Notes: generated from the letters alone by a model not told the origin. A stretch of DNA of 5,785 nucleotides from Bacteroides sp. CAG:545 (GCA_000432515.1 HF996014.1:27041-32825); one strand, 5' to 3'. Shown: positions 1-5,785, counted from the first letter of the stretch. Translations and numbers: made by a program.

Positions 1-65
1 CGACACATTTCGTTTTTGCGATTATATACAATTCTGATATTTTTTATATAATCCTCATCCTGCAT
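1..65 (-). CDS. Possible 5' end of an unidentified minus-strand gene, cut by the window edge
   Basis: Reading the minus strand from an ATG at 65-63 gives 21 complete codons that stay open to the window edge, beginning MQDEDYIKNIR and continuing with a basic, hydrophilic stretch. The frame is also open upstream of this ATG to a TGA at 125-123, but no other standard start lies there, so the ATG at 65 is the natural choice. The composition is protein-like (alternating charged and aliphatic residues, as in an amphipathic helix), but the piece is too short to assign a family. If real, the gene is divergent from the HTH gene at 271 and the AT-rich stretch between them would hold both promoters. No clean promoter for this strand was found. 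It could equally be a chance open frame in AT-rich DNA. Confidence 0.3.
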   Translation of the reverse strand, partial: MQDEDYIKNIRIVYNRKNEMC

Positions 66-224
66 AAAAATAAGCGTCCCTGTCTTTATCCCATCGTTGC
101 CGTTATTTTCGCAACAATTATATCACAGACTCATATTCTCCACCCCAAGACTCTATATGACTATAAGAAGAGTATCGCACCACACTCAAGAAGGTAAATA
201 AATATATATTCATATTAAGTTTTA

Positions 225-255
225 TTTGATATTTAATGAAACATATATATATTTG
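225..255 (+). promoter_or_regulatory. Bacteroides-type promoter of the HTH/glycosylase operon
   Basis: A TTTG at 225-228 (-33 element) is followed by a 19-nt spacer and TATATTTG at 248-255, an exact match to the TAnnTTTG -7 element of the Bacteroides consensus. Transcription would start near 260, leaving a leader of only about 10 nt before the ATG at 271. The position also argues against a longer frame starting with TTG at 226, because that start would lie inside the promoter. The surrounding DNA is very AT-rich, which raises the chance-match rate somewhat. Confidence 0.6.
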
Positions 256-270
256 CAGAAAAATTCAAAT

Positions 271-1026
271 ATGGAAAAGACACATACTCCATCCGAAGTT
301 GCCGAAAACATAAAGAAAATCATTAGGCAGCAATACAAAGGCCTGAACGAATATGCTATGCATAAGAATATTACGACAACACAGTTATACACAATACTCA
401 ACGGAAAAGAGTATATGTCATTTTATTCGGCGTTCCGATTCTATGCGGATTTTGACTTGAATGTTGAATATTGCACGAAAGGGACGCTTCCGATGCTCTC
501 TCCGGATCACGAGTATATGGCACTTCTGGCAGCTGCGACGGATTTTTTCTATGCTGTCAGGGATGAAGATCGGCTGCGGGATGAATACGAACTGAAATCC
601 GGTGACATTGCCGAGGATGAAAAGCTCCGCTTCGAAAAGGCGCTGAAAAAGGCGAGGCTTGAAAAGGCTAAAGTAGGATGCCGACTGGTTGATCTGCTGA
701 ACATCGGATGGGCGGAAGATAATCCGGAATATGACATTGAAAAGCCGGTAGTTGAAGAATGCGACTCCGGAAATAGTGAACAAATAAAAAACGATATGAA
801 ACTGCACGAAGCTATTGAGAAAGTGCTGCGAGAAGCATCGACGGCACTCACATTTACCGAAATCGCGAAACTCATAAACAGGCAAGGATTATATGCCCGA
901 AAGGACGGTAAACCGGTTCCGGCGAGTCAGATTTCCGCAAGAGTAAAGAACTATCCTCTCCTATTTGACATTGATAGGAGTGTTTCACCAATTAAAATCA
1001 GCATTTCAAATGACAACAAACTCTAA
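271..1026 (+). CDS. Putative DNA-binding protein with N-terminal HTH-like segment and C-terminal HARE-HTH domain
   Basis: The product is 251 aa. Residues about 8-75 are helical and resemble a Xre/repressor-like HTH of the kind seen in Bacteroidota (the stretch NITTTQLYTILNG is the likely recognition segment). Residues about 95-140 form a highly charged, probably coiled helix. Residues about 177-243 fit the HARE-HTH domain: a first helix LHEAIEKVL, then FTEIAKLINRQGLY, then a basic loop RKDGKPVPASQISARV and the closing YPLLFDID. HARE-HTH is a winged helix-turn-helix known from bacterial restriction systems, RNA polymerase delta subunits and eukaryotic ASXL/HB1 proteins, and has been proposed to read DNA modification state. 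The start at 271 is chosen because the promoter covers the alternative TTG at 226. The gene overlaps the glycosylase gene by 17 nt, which suggests translational coupling and a shared task. No catalytic motif is visible, so a role as regulator or DNA-targeting partner is inferred. The HARE assignment is more secure than the N-terminal one. Confidence 0.75.
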   Translation: MEKTHTPSEVAENIKKIIRQQYKGLNEYAMHKNITTTQLYTILNGKEYMSFYSAFRFYADFDLNVEYCTKGTLPMLSPDHEYMALLAAATDFFYAVRDEDRLRDEYELKSGDIAEDEKLRFEKALKKARLEKAKVGCRLVDLLNIGWAEDNPEYDIEKPVVEECDSGNSEQIKNDMKLHEAIEKVLREASTALTFTEIAKLINRQGLYARKDGKPVPASQISARVKNYPLLFDIDRSVSPIKISISNDNKL

Positions 1027-1525
1027 ACAAGGCTTGGAGCCTATAGTATGCAGTGAACCGAAGATCCTGATACTCGGTTCCCTTCCTGGCGACATTTCCA
1101 TCGAAAGCCAAGAGTATTATGCAAATCACAAGAACTTTTTCTGGAGAATCATAGCGAAAATAACAGGCTCTCCTGTGCCGCTCAGCTATCCGGCAAAAAA
1201 GGAGATGCTTGCGCAAAGTCATATTGCCCTCTGGGATGTTTACGCCGCAGCAGAACGTACTGGCAGCAGCGACGGGAATATCCGTGGCGGAGAGTTCAAT
1301 GACATAGTCGGATTTATCAGAAAGAACCCGACAATATCAACAATTGTGTTCAACGGGAAAAAGGCAGCCAAGTCTTACGCGCAATACTTGAAAAAGCATC
1401 CCGACAGGATAAACATAGTAGGACATCTGCACACCTGCGCATGCCCAAGCACAAGCCCGGCAATCCTCTGCACGGGACTGACTTTTGATGACTTGGTGAA
1501 CAGATGGAAGGATATTTTGATTTGA
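1010..1525 (+). CDS. DNA-deoxyinosine (hypoxanthine) glycosylase, uracil-DNA glycosylase superfamily
   Basis: The 171-aa product would remove a deaminated base (hypoxanthine, possibly uracil) from DNA as the first step of base excision repair in the cytoplasm. Motif 1 is KILILGSLPGDIS (residues 18-30), followed by the family signature YYANHKNFFWRI (36-47), in which the Asn of NFFW (N42) is the likely family-6 catalytic or substrate-contact residue. The C-terminal active-site loop is PSTSPA (146-151), and the protein ends with the usual amphipathic helix (LVNRWKDIL). Length matches the compact family. ATG at 1010 is preferred because it leaves about 17 residues before motif 1. The upstream TTG (965) and GTG (980) in the same frame add sequence without family support. 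An AGGAG at 976-980 lies too far from 1010 to be a normal ribosome site, so initiation probably depends on translation of the overlapping upstream gene. Substrate specificity cannot be fixed from sequence. Confidence 0.87.
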   Translation: MTTNSKQGLEPIVCSEPKILILGSLPGDISIESQEYYANHKNFFWRIIAKITGSPVPLSYPAKKEMLAQSHIALWDVYAAAERTGSSDGNIRGGEFNDIVGFIRKNPTISTIVFNGKKAAKSYAQYLKKHPDRINIVGHLHTCACPSTSPAILCTGLTFDDLVNRWKDILI

Positions 1526-1649
1526 CACAAACTTTCTTGTATGAACGGAAGACCTGCCAAAGCAAACCGAGTCAAACCATTGGGCTGGATTTCAGAACCG
1601 TAATCTGGAAGTACCGCTGCGAAAGCGAACAAATCTGGAGCGAATGCCG

Positions 1650-1680
1650 TTTGATTTATGTAAAAATTTCGCCACATTTG
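1650..1680 (+). promoter_or_regulatory. Bacteroides-type promoter of the ECF sigma gene
   Basis: TTTG at 1650-1653, a spacer of exactly 19 nt, and CACATTTG at 1673-1680 match the Bacteroides -33/-7 consensus with a single mismatch (C for T at the first -7 base). The expected transcription start is near 1687, giving a leader of under 20 nt to the ATG at 1704. This supports expression of the sigma gene independently of the glycosylase operon and argues that the in-frame ATG at 1644, which lies upstream of the promoter, is not the start. Confidence 0.55.
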
Positions 1681-1703
1681 TAGTTCGAATTGGGAAAAAT
1701 TTA

Positions 1704-2264
1704 ATGACTGCGGAAGGAAATATTCTTTGGAATGAATTTAGGCAGACGGGGAGCAGGAAAGACTTCAAGCGGCTGTTTGACGCTTACTATGACACGCTTG
1801 TCCGCTATGCCTGGTGGTTTCTTAAGTCAAGAGAAGACTCGGAGGAGGTAATTCTTGACCTCATGCTCCATTTGTGGAAAAACCGAGAGTCAATAGACAT
1901 TTCGGAGTCCTTCCATTCATATCTGAGGACCTCAGTGCGTAACCGCTGCCTCAATAGGCTCAGGAAAACGGACTTGTACGCATATCTCGACATCATGCAG
2001 GACATCGAGTCTCCCGAAAATGTCGATGCTGGACTGAATATGGAAGACATCAGTTCCGTTGTGTGGGCCGCAATGTCGTCGTTGTCTGAGAAATGTCAGG
2101 AAGTTTTCAGTCTGTCGCGGAAAGAAGGCATGAAAAACTCGGAGATTGCTGAAAGGCTGGGGTTGTCCGAGAAGTCGGTGGAGGCGTACATCACCAAGAG
2201 CCTGAAAACCATACGCCTGAATCTGAAGAAACACATGATTCTGCTAATATTCTTGGGACTATGA
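1704..2264 (+). CDS. ECF RNA polymerase sigma factor (Bacteroides expansion type)
   Basis: The 186-aa product is an extracytoplasmic-function sigma-70 factor that would direct RNA polymerase to a small regulon. Sigma-2 spans about residues 21-87: FKRLFDAYYDTLVRYAWWFL, the acidic SREDSEEVI segment corresponding to region 2.2, then LHLW and the basic SYLRTSVRNRCLNRLRK for -10 recognition. Sigma-4 spans about 116-173, with its helix-turn-helix at NSEIAERLGLSEKSVEAYI (145-163), which reads the -35. The linker is short, as in ECF factors lacking region 3. The tail is oddly hydrophobic (HMILLIFLGL). ATG 1704 is preferred over ATG 1644 because a promoter lies between them. A FecR-type anti-sigma gene follows after 200 nt, the usual partner in Bacteroidota systems that control outer-membrane uptake or surface-protein genes. 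The cognate promoter sequence is not evident here. Confidence 0.92.
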   Translation: MTAEGNILWNEFRQTGSRKDFKRLFDAYYDTLVRYAWWFLKSREDSEEVILDLMLHLWKNRESIDISESFHSYLRTSVRNRCLNRLRKTDLYAYLDIMQDIESPENVDAGLNMEDISSVVWAAMSSLSEKCQEVFSLSRKEGMKNSEIAERLGLSEKSVEAYITKSLKTIRLNLKKHMILLIFLGL

Positions 2265-2332
2265 CAGGAAAATAGTGCAGGATAATCACTTCCCTGTCGT
2301 CAAAGGAACGACCGGACTACAGAAAAAAACTA

Positions 2333-2372
2333 CGGGATATCTAAAATTGTATTAGGGTATCCCGATTTTTTT
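2333..2372 (+). terminator. Rho-independent terminator, apparently bidirectional, after the sigma gene
   Basis: CGGGATA at 2333-2339 pairs with TATCCCG at 2358-2364. The stem can be extended by a G-U and a C-G pair, with a loop of about 14 nt. Seven Ts follow at 2366-2372. Seven As at 2323-2329 precede the stem, so the element also reads as a terminator on the minus strand. It lies 68 nt after the sigma stop codon and about 90 nt before the fecR start, so it should separate sigma and fecR transcripts at least partly. Confidence 0.75.
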
Positions 2373-2398
2373 GTGTCTATGAATATGAAAAGAGCAAA

Positions 2399-2424
2399 TT
2401 GCATCTGATTGAGGATTATTTTTG
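2399..2424 (+). promoter_or_regulatory. Candidate promoter of the fecR-like gene
   Basis: TATTTTTG at 2417-2424 is a perfect TAnnTTTG -7 element, located after the terminator and about 40 nt before the ATG at 2465. The only -33-like sequence is TTG at 2399-2401, with a short 15-nt spacer, so the match is incomplete. A promoter is expected here because the terminator should stop readthrough from the sigma gene. A weak -33 may mean that an activator or alternative sigma factor is used. Confidence 0.35.
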
Positions 2425-2464
2425 AAGGTTTTCTATTATCATAAAAAAACACAAAGTATAATAT

Positions 2465-3613
2465 ATGGACACAAACACAGACCTTATCATAAAAACATTC
2501 GGAAAGAAATTGTCGGAAAGTGAAAGATGCGAACTCGAAAACTGTCTTGCCGACGAGGAAAACAAGAAGAAATATGCGAGCCTGAAGGCCGTGTATACAA
2601 AGGCTCTAGAGGCTGGAAGTCAGATCAGTCCGGACACGGCAGCTGGATGGAAAGCATTTCTGAATAGGCTTAAGCCAGGCAGACGCAGGCTCTCAAGGAC
2701 ATGGAGGGTGGCGACGGTGGCTGCCTGCGCGGCGGCTGTCGCTTGCGTTTCAGTTCTGCTGTTCAAAGACCTGTACGGCGAGACCACAAAGTTGCCGACA
2801 ATGGATGAATATATCGCGGCAGTGGAAGAAATGCCTGGGCTCAAGGACACGAGACTTGTATTATCCGACGGGAAATCGATAGACATAGATTCGCGATATT
2901 CCGAAATTGTAATTTCCGAAAACGGTTCATACTCAATAAATTCCGTAAGCATAGAGTCCTCGGCACATGAAGGATACAGTAGGGTGATTGTTCCCGAAAG
3001 ACACTGGGTTCACCTCGTCCTGCCCGACGGAAGCCGCGTGGATCTGAATTCATCCTCCGATTTTATATTTCCGTCCACGTTCTCTGAAACAGAGCGGCGG
3101 GTTTATGTCTGCGGCGAAGGGTATTTCTCCGTCGTCAAGGATGCTTCACGGCCGTTTACAGTCAGCGCCGACGGAATGAAGGTCAGCGTGCTCGGAACTG
3201 AGTTCAACATGAAGTCGCGCGACAATCTTTCGGAAGTCACGCTAGTGCAGGGAAAGGTCAGCGTAACTAACGATGGGGGAAAATCCTGCATCCTGTCGCC
3301 ATCCGAGCAGGTTCGACTCGAGAACGGGGAGTTGACGGAGGCACAGGCCGTGGACACGGAAGCGGTGACCGGCTGGACCAAACCGCGCATGATCTGCCGA
3401 AATCAGAACATCGAACAAGTGGCCGAAAAACTTGCCATATACTACGGAGTGAAGTTTCATTACACGGAATCACTCAAGGACATTGTCATCAATGGAAAGA
3501 TTGACCTTCGAGAGGAGCTTGAAAGCGTGCTCAACACGATTGAGTTCACAGCTCCAGTAAGTTTCGAGACGGATGGAGACACAGTTGAGATACATAGGAC
3601 AGACAAATTTTAG
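2465..3613 (+). CDS. FecR-family transmembrane anti-sigma factor with C-terminal DUF4974-like domain
   Basis: The 382-aa product is an inner-membrane sensor that binds the ECF sigma factor in the cytoplasm and receives a signal from an outer-membrane protein in the periplasm. Residues 1-80 form a cytoplasmic helical domain that should hold the sigma factor, ending in the basic stretch GRRRLSRTWR. One membrane helix follows at about 82-100 (VATVAACAAAVACVSVLLF). The FecR domain spans about 176-272, with the signature pieces VHLVLPDGSRVDLNSSSDF, RRVYVCGEGYFSV, RPFTV and VLGTEFNM. Residues about 308-377 match the DUF4974 domain (NIEQVAEKLAIYYGVKFHY, then INGKIDL), which resembles the signalling domain of TonB-linked receptors. 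Length and order are canonical. It sits downstream of the sigma gene but across a terminator. No terminator is seen between it and the small ORF 83 nt further on, so they may share a transcript. No TonB receptor is in the window. Confidence 0.93.
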   Translation: MDTNTDLIIKTFGKKLSESERCELENCLADEENKKKYASLKAVYTKALEAGSQISPDTAAGWKAFLNRLKPGRRRLSRTWRVATVAACAAAVACVSVLLFKDLYGETTKLPTMDEYIAAVEEMPGLKDTRLVLSDGKSIDIDSRYSEIVISENGSYSINSVSIESSAHEGYSRVIVPERHWVHLVLPDGSRVDLNSSSDFIFPSTFSETERRVYVCGEGYFSVVKDASRPFTVSADGMKVSVLGTEFNMKSRDNLSEVTLVQGKVSVTNDGGKSCILSPSEQVRLENGELTEAQAVDTEAVTGWTKPRMICRNQNIEQVAEKLAIYYGVKFHYTESLKDIVINGKIDLREELESVLNTIEFTAPVSFETDGDTVEIHRTDKF

Positions 3614-3696
3614 AGTCGAGAGAAATAGATTGACTCATATTTCTAGATATCAAAAATAAATTGCTACAAATTTAATAATCAATTAAAACTGAATCA

Positions 3697-3834
3697 ATGA
3701 ATTATCAGAAGCCACAGATGGACGTACTCGTCCTCGGGTGCGACGAGAGATTCGCCGCATCCACCATCAGCACCGACCAGATTTACTTCGAGGAAGGAAC
3801 CATGGACAACGATTTTAACACGGAAAACAATTGA
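3697..3834 (+). CDS. Small ORF, 45-aa peptide of unknown function upstream of the fimbrillin-like gene
   Basis: The ATG at 3697 opens a 45-codon frame ending in TGA at 3832-3834. The peptide starts MNYQKPQMDVLVLG, continues with CDERFAAST, and ends in an acidic, Asn-rich tail (FEEGTMDNDFNTENN). By hand count, 32 of 45 codons end in G or C, like the flanking real genes and unlike the AT-rich spacer before it, which argues for translation. It sits 83 nt after fecR and 18 nt before the lipoprotein start, in an A-rich leader typical of Bacteroidota, so co-expression with the lipoprotein is likely. There is no convincing signal peptide, although VLGC looks superficially like a lipobox. From memory, short ORFs with a Y-x-x-P-x-x-x-V start, a central AAS and an acidic tail recur beside surface-protein genes in Bacteroidales. 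No function is known to me and none is assigned. Confidence 0.65.
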   Translation: MNYQKPQMDVLVLGCDERFAASTISTDQIYFEEGTMDNDFNTENN

Positions 3835-3852
3835 AAAACAAATAACCAACAC

Positions 3853-5785
3853 ATGAAAAGGATATCTATACTTATGGCATTGGCAGCCGTCTCTCTCGCT
3901 GCTTGTCAGAAAGAAAAGACACCGGAAACGGTCTCAAGAAACATCACGATTAAGGCTCAGACCATTTATGCCCCGACAAAAGCGGGGATCGGGGATGATT
4001 CACGGGCACAGTGGAGCATCGGTGAAACTGCTGCATTGGTCTCACTGTCAGACTACTCCGTCCACGAATCAGCGGCCTTGACATCAGAGGACATAAAAGG
4101 AAGTCAGGCTGCGTTTTCTTTCAGCGGAATCGCTGACGGCAACTATAGGCTCGTGTCGCCCAAAGTCGAGGTTTCGAAAACAGGCGTGACTTTCAGCGTT
4201 CCGAGCTCCCAGACCCAGGAAACTTCGGGAATTTCCGGCAACAGACTATTCCTCGTCGGCGGCGCAAAAGGTTCAGTTGAAGGGCATCTTGCGGATATCA
4301 CGATCGGAGCGGAAAGCAGTTCCGGCGAGGCATACTTCCGCATGGCCGGAGCGCTGCTCAGGTTCAATGTATTCAGCAGCACCGCCTCCGGCACGGAGCA
4401 GCTCAGGAGCATCAGCGTAAGCACCAGCTCGGCACAGATTGCAGGCAGCATCACGGCAGGCTTCGATGGAGAAGTGAACTCCGTCAAGGGGTCTGGCAAT
4501 GAAGTCAGCGTTTCTGTACGTACACCGGAGATTGTCGTGGCAAAGACCGCTTGTGAGGCCAAAGGAATCTATGCAACCGTGATTCCGACAAAGGTCGCAG
4601 CAAACGAAGCAGGCAGCGTGACCTACACCATAACCACGGACGGATCAGTCTATCAGTTCGTTTCAAAGGAGGAGAAGGAATGGGTCGCCGGAGCGGTGAA
4701 CGTGGTGAACATTGACCTTGATGCCGCCACAAAGGTTGCGAGACAGGCACCGATAATGTCCTCCACCCACCCACAGGCCAAGGGAGACTTCCCGATGACT
4801 GAGGTCGAGCCTGGCGTATATAAGCTTGAGCATCAGTGGCTCAGCGGTCAGGAATATGACATCTGGTTTGCCGCCGGCACAAGCGGATTCTACTACGCGC
4901 CAGTCGATCCGTGGGTTTCAGAGCAAAATCGCGTATTTGACATAGAATACACGAAGGAAGTGCGTTCCCTCAAAATCCAGTCTTACGATGGGAAGAACTA
5001 CGGGGAAAAATACTACACCATAATCCTCGACACCAACACGAACAAACTCTCGATGATTCAAGAAACCGGCGAGAGGTTCTGGATCGTGGGAGACAACCTC
5101 AGTTGGGAGATGAATAAGTATGAAATGACCGTAGACAAGACTGCGGGTAAGGCAACTTGGTACGGTTGGTTCAAAGCGGCTAACAACTTCAAGATTCACG
5201 GCGAGAATATGTGGGCGGAGAACACTTGGAATGGTCCGAACAACTATGCCGGTTCCGGAGAGTGGTACTTCAAGGACAGTTCCCGCGAGAACGGGATTAC
5301 TCTGAACAGCGACGGCCTGAAGCAGTGGAGTTGCGAAGCAGGCTACCACAAGGTAACCTTCGACTACAAGGCCTCCCCTATGACCATCAGCATCGAGAAA
5401 GTGGAGTCTCTCGAACTTTCGGTGAACGGAACTGCAATGACATACGCAGGAAACAACGAATACACCGCGACCCTCAACTTCACCAAGGGCGAGCCTGTTA
5501 CCTTCGGCGGGTGCAATGACCTTGAATATGTAAGGCAGGACCCGGACTTCCTCAAGGACGGCAAGTTCAACTCAAAGACGGGGAGATACACGGTCGTGCT
5601 ACGCTTGGGAACGCGCGAGAACAGCTGGTCTGATTCCGGGAAACAGATTCCTGACAATTCTTGGACAATCTTCAGGTCTGAGAACAATGGAGGAGTATAT
5701 TCAACACTTTTCCTCAGCGGCGAAGGGGTCGCGTCGGTTACAATAAAGAATTGCGTCGGCTGGAAGGTTGACGGAACCGCTCTTG
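3853..5785 (+). CDS. Surface lipoprotein: fimbrillin-like N-terminal half fused to SusE/SusF-like modules (3' end missing)
   Basis: The frame is open from ATG 3853 to the window end, giving 644 complete codons. Residues 1-17 are a type II signal peptide with lipobox LAAC and Cys18 for lipidation. The next residues, QKEK, only partly resemble a Bacteroidota surface-export signal. Residues about 30-292 follow the fimbrillin (FimA/Mfa-like) pattern: a PTKA stretch, RAQWSIGETAALVSL, then FRMAGALLRFNVF, IAGSITAGFDG, ATVIPTK and a closing WVAGAVNVVNIDL. Residues about 299-402 form a first beta-rich module. Residues about 405-516 form a second that resembles SusE/SusF carbohydrate-binding modules: RFWIVGDNLSWEM, WYGWFKAANNFKIHG, many Trp/Asn residues, and a closing GYHKVTFDYKASPMTISIE. 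A third module starts near 517 and runs off the edge. It probably lies on the cell surface as a glycan-binding or adhesive protein, a role inferred from the domains. It is preceded by the 45-aa ORF and the sigma/FecR pair, which may control it. The alternative is a pure SusE/F homologue with a divergent N-terminus. Confidence 0.85.
   Translation, partial: MKRISILMALAAVSLAACQKEKTPETVSRNITIKAQTIYAPTKAGIGDDSRAQWSIGETAALVSLSDYSVHESAALTSEDIKGSQAAFSFSGIADGNYRLVSPKVEVSKTGVTFSVPSSQTQETSGISGNRLFLVGGAKGSVEGHLADITIGAESSSGEAYFRMAGALLRFNVFSSTASGTEQLRSISVSTSSAQIAGSITAGFDGEVNSVKGSGNEVSVSVRTPEIVVAKTACEAKGIYATVIPTKVAANEAGSVTYTITTDGSVYQFVSKEEKEWVAGAVNVVNIDLDAATKVARQAPIMSSTHPQAKGDFPMTEVEPGVYKLEHQWLSGQEYDIWFAAGTSGFYYAPVDPWVSEQNRVFDIEYTKEVRSLKIQSYDGKNYGEKYYTIILDTNTNKLSMIQETGERFWIVGDNLSWEMNKYEMTVDKTAGKATWYGWFKAANNFKIHGENMWAENTWNGPNNYAGSGEWYFKDSSRENGITLNSDGLKQWSCEAGYHKVTFDYKASPMTISIEKVESLELSVNGTAMTYAGNNEYTATLNFTKGEPVTFGGCNDLEYVRQDPDFLKDGKFNSKTGRYTVVLRLGTRENSWSDSGKQIPDNSWTIFRSENNGGVYSTLFLSGEGVASVTIKNCVGWKVDGTAL

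Noticed and set aside
226..270. N-terminal extension of the HTH gene from a TTG codon
   Set aside because: The segment lies within the -33/-7 promoter elements and is AT-driven; the ATG at 271 gives a normal start.
965..1009. N-terminal extension of the glycosylase from TTG 965 or GTG 980
   Set aside because: It lies entirely within the preceding gene and adds residues not expected before motif 1; the ATG at 1010 fits the family length.
1526..1649. Search for a terminator or RNA gene between glycosylase and sigma genes
   Set aside because: Only a tiny CGCT/AGCG hairpin near 1615-1627 and a short repeated AATCTGGA were seen; no T-run, no tRNA-like fold and no convincing gene.
1644..1703. Longer sigma factor starting at ATG 1644
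   Set aside because: A promoter with good spacing (1650-1680) falls inside this extension, and the added 20 residues do not resemble an ECF N-terminus.
3613..3641. Inverted repeat GAGTC/GACTC after fecR and a 10-nt match (GACTCATATT) to position 128
   Set aside because: The stem is only 5 bp with no T-run, and 10-nt matches are expected by chance several times in a window this size.
3724..3741. Lipobox-like VLGC in the 45-aa peptide
   Set aside because: The preceding 14 residues include Gln, Lys, Pro and Asp and only a very short hydrophobic run, so this is not a credible type II signal peptide.
4143..4562. 139-aa minus-strand open frame
   Set aside because: It is a shadow of the lipoprotein gene, rich in Pro/Ser/Thr as expected from antisense reading, with no recognisable domain.
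4918..5349. 143-aa minus-strand open frame
   Set aside because: It lies opposite well-patterned SusE/F-like coding sequence and has no family features of its own.
5211..5519. 102-aa plus-strand open frame
   Set aside because: It is an out-of-frame reading inside the lipoprotein gene, with an Arg/Gln-rich low-quality composition.

Overview
The window looks like a piece of a Bacteroidales (Bacteroidota) chromosome, probably from a gut- or mucosa-type lineage. This rests on an ECF sigma factor of the Bacteroides-expansion type, a FecR anti-sigma factor with a C-terminal DUF4974-like domain, a fimbrillin-like lipoprotein, promoters that fit the Bacteroides consensus (TTTG, 19-nt spacer, TAnnTTTG), and A-rich start regions without clear Shine-Dalgarno sequences. 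No identity search was possible, so genus is left open.

Left part (1-1525). An AT-rich leader carries a possible minus-strand gene start cut by the window edge. It is followed by a two-gene unit. The first gene encodes a 251-aa protein with an N-terminal HTH-like segment and a C-terminal HARE-HTH-like domain. The second overlaps it by 17 nt and encodes a uracil-DNA-glycosylase superfamily enzyme of the hypoxanthine/deoxyinosine glycosylase type. A good promoter lies just upstream of the first ATG. The pair looks like a small DNA-base surveillance or repair unit with its own DNA-binding protein.

Right part (1644-5785). An ECF sigma gene has its own promoter. After it comes a strong hairpin terminator with A- and T-runs on both sides, then the FecR-type transmembrane anti-sigma gene. 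Next come an unlisted 45-aa small ORF with coding-like codon use and a long lipoprotein gene that runs off the right edge. The lipoprotein has a lipobox, a fimbrillin (FimA/Mfa-like) N-terminal half, and beta-rich modules resembling the glycan-binding modules of SusE/SusF. No TonB-dependent receptor (SusC) or SusD gene is in the window, so the usual target of such a sigma/anti-sigma pair is either downstream or replaced by this surface lipoprotein.

Working model (inference). The sigma/FecR pair senses an envelope cue and controls the small peptide and surface lipoprotein downstream. The left operon is functionally separate. The points most worth a second look are the HARE-HTH plus glycosylase pair, the 45-aa peptide next to a fimbrillin-like gene, and the fimbrillin/SusEF chimera.
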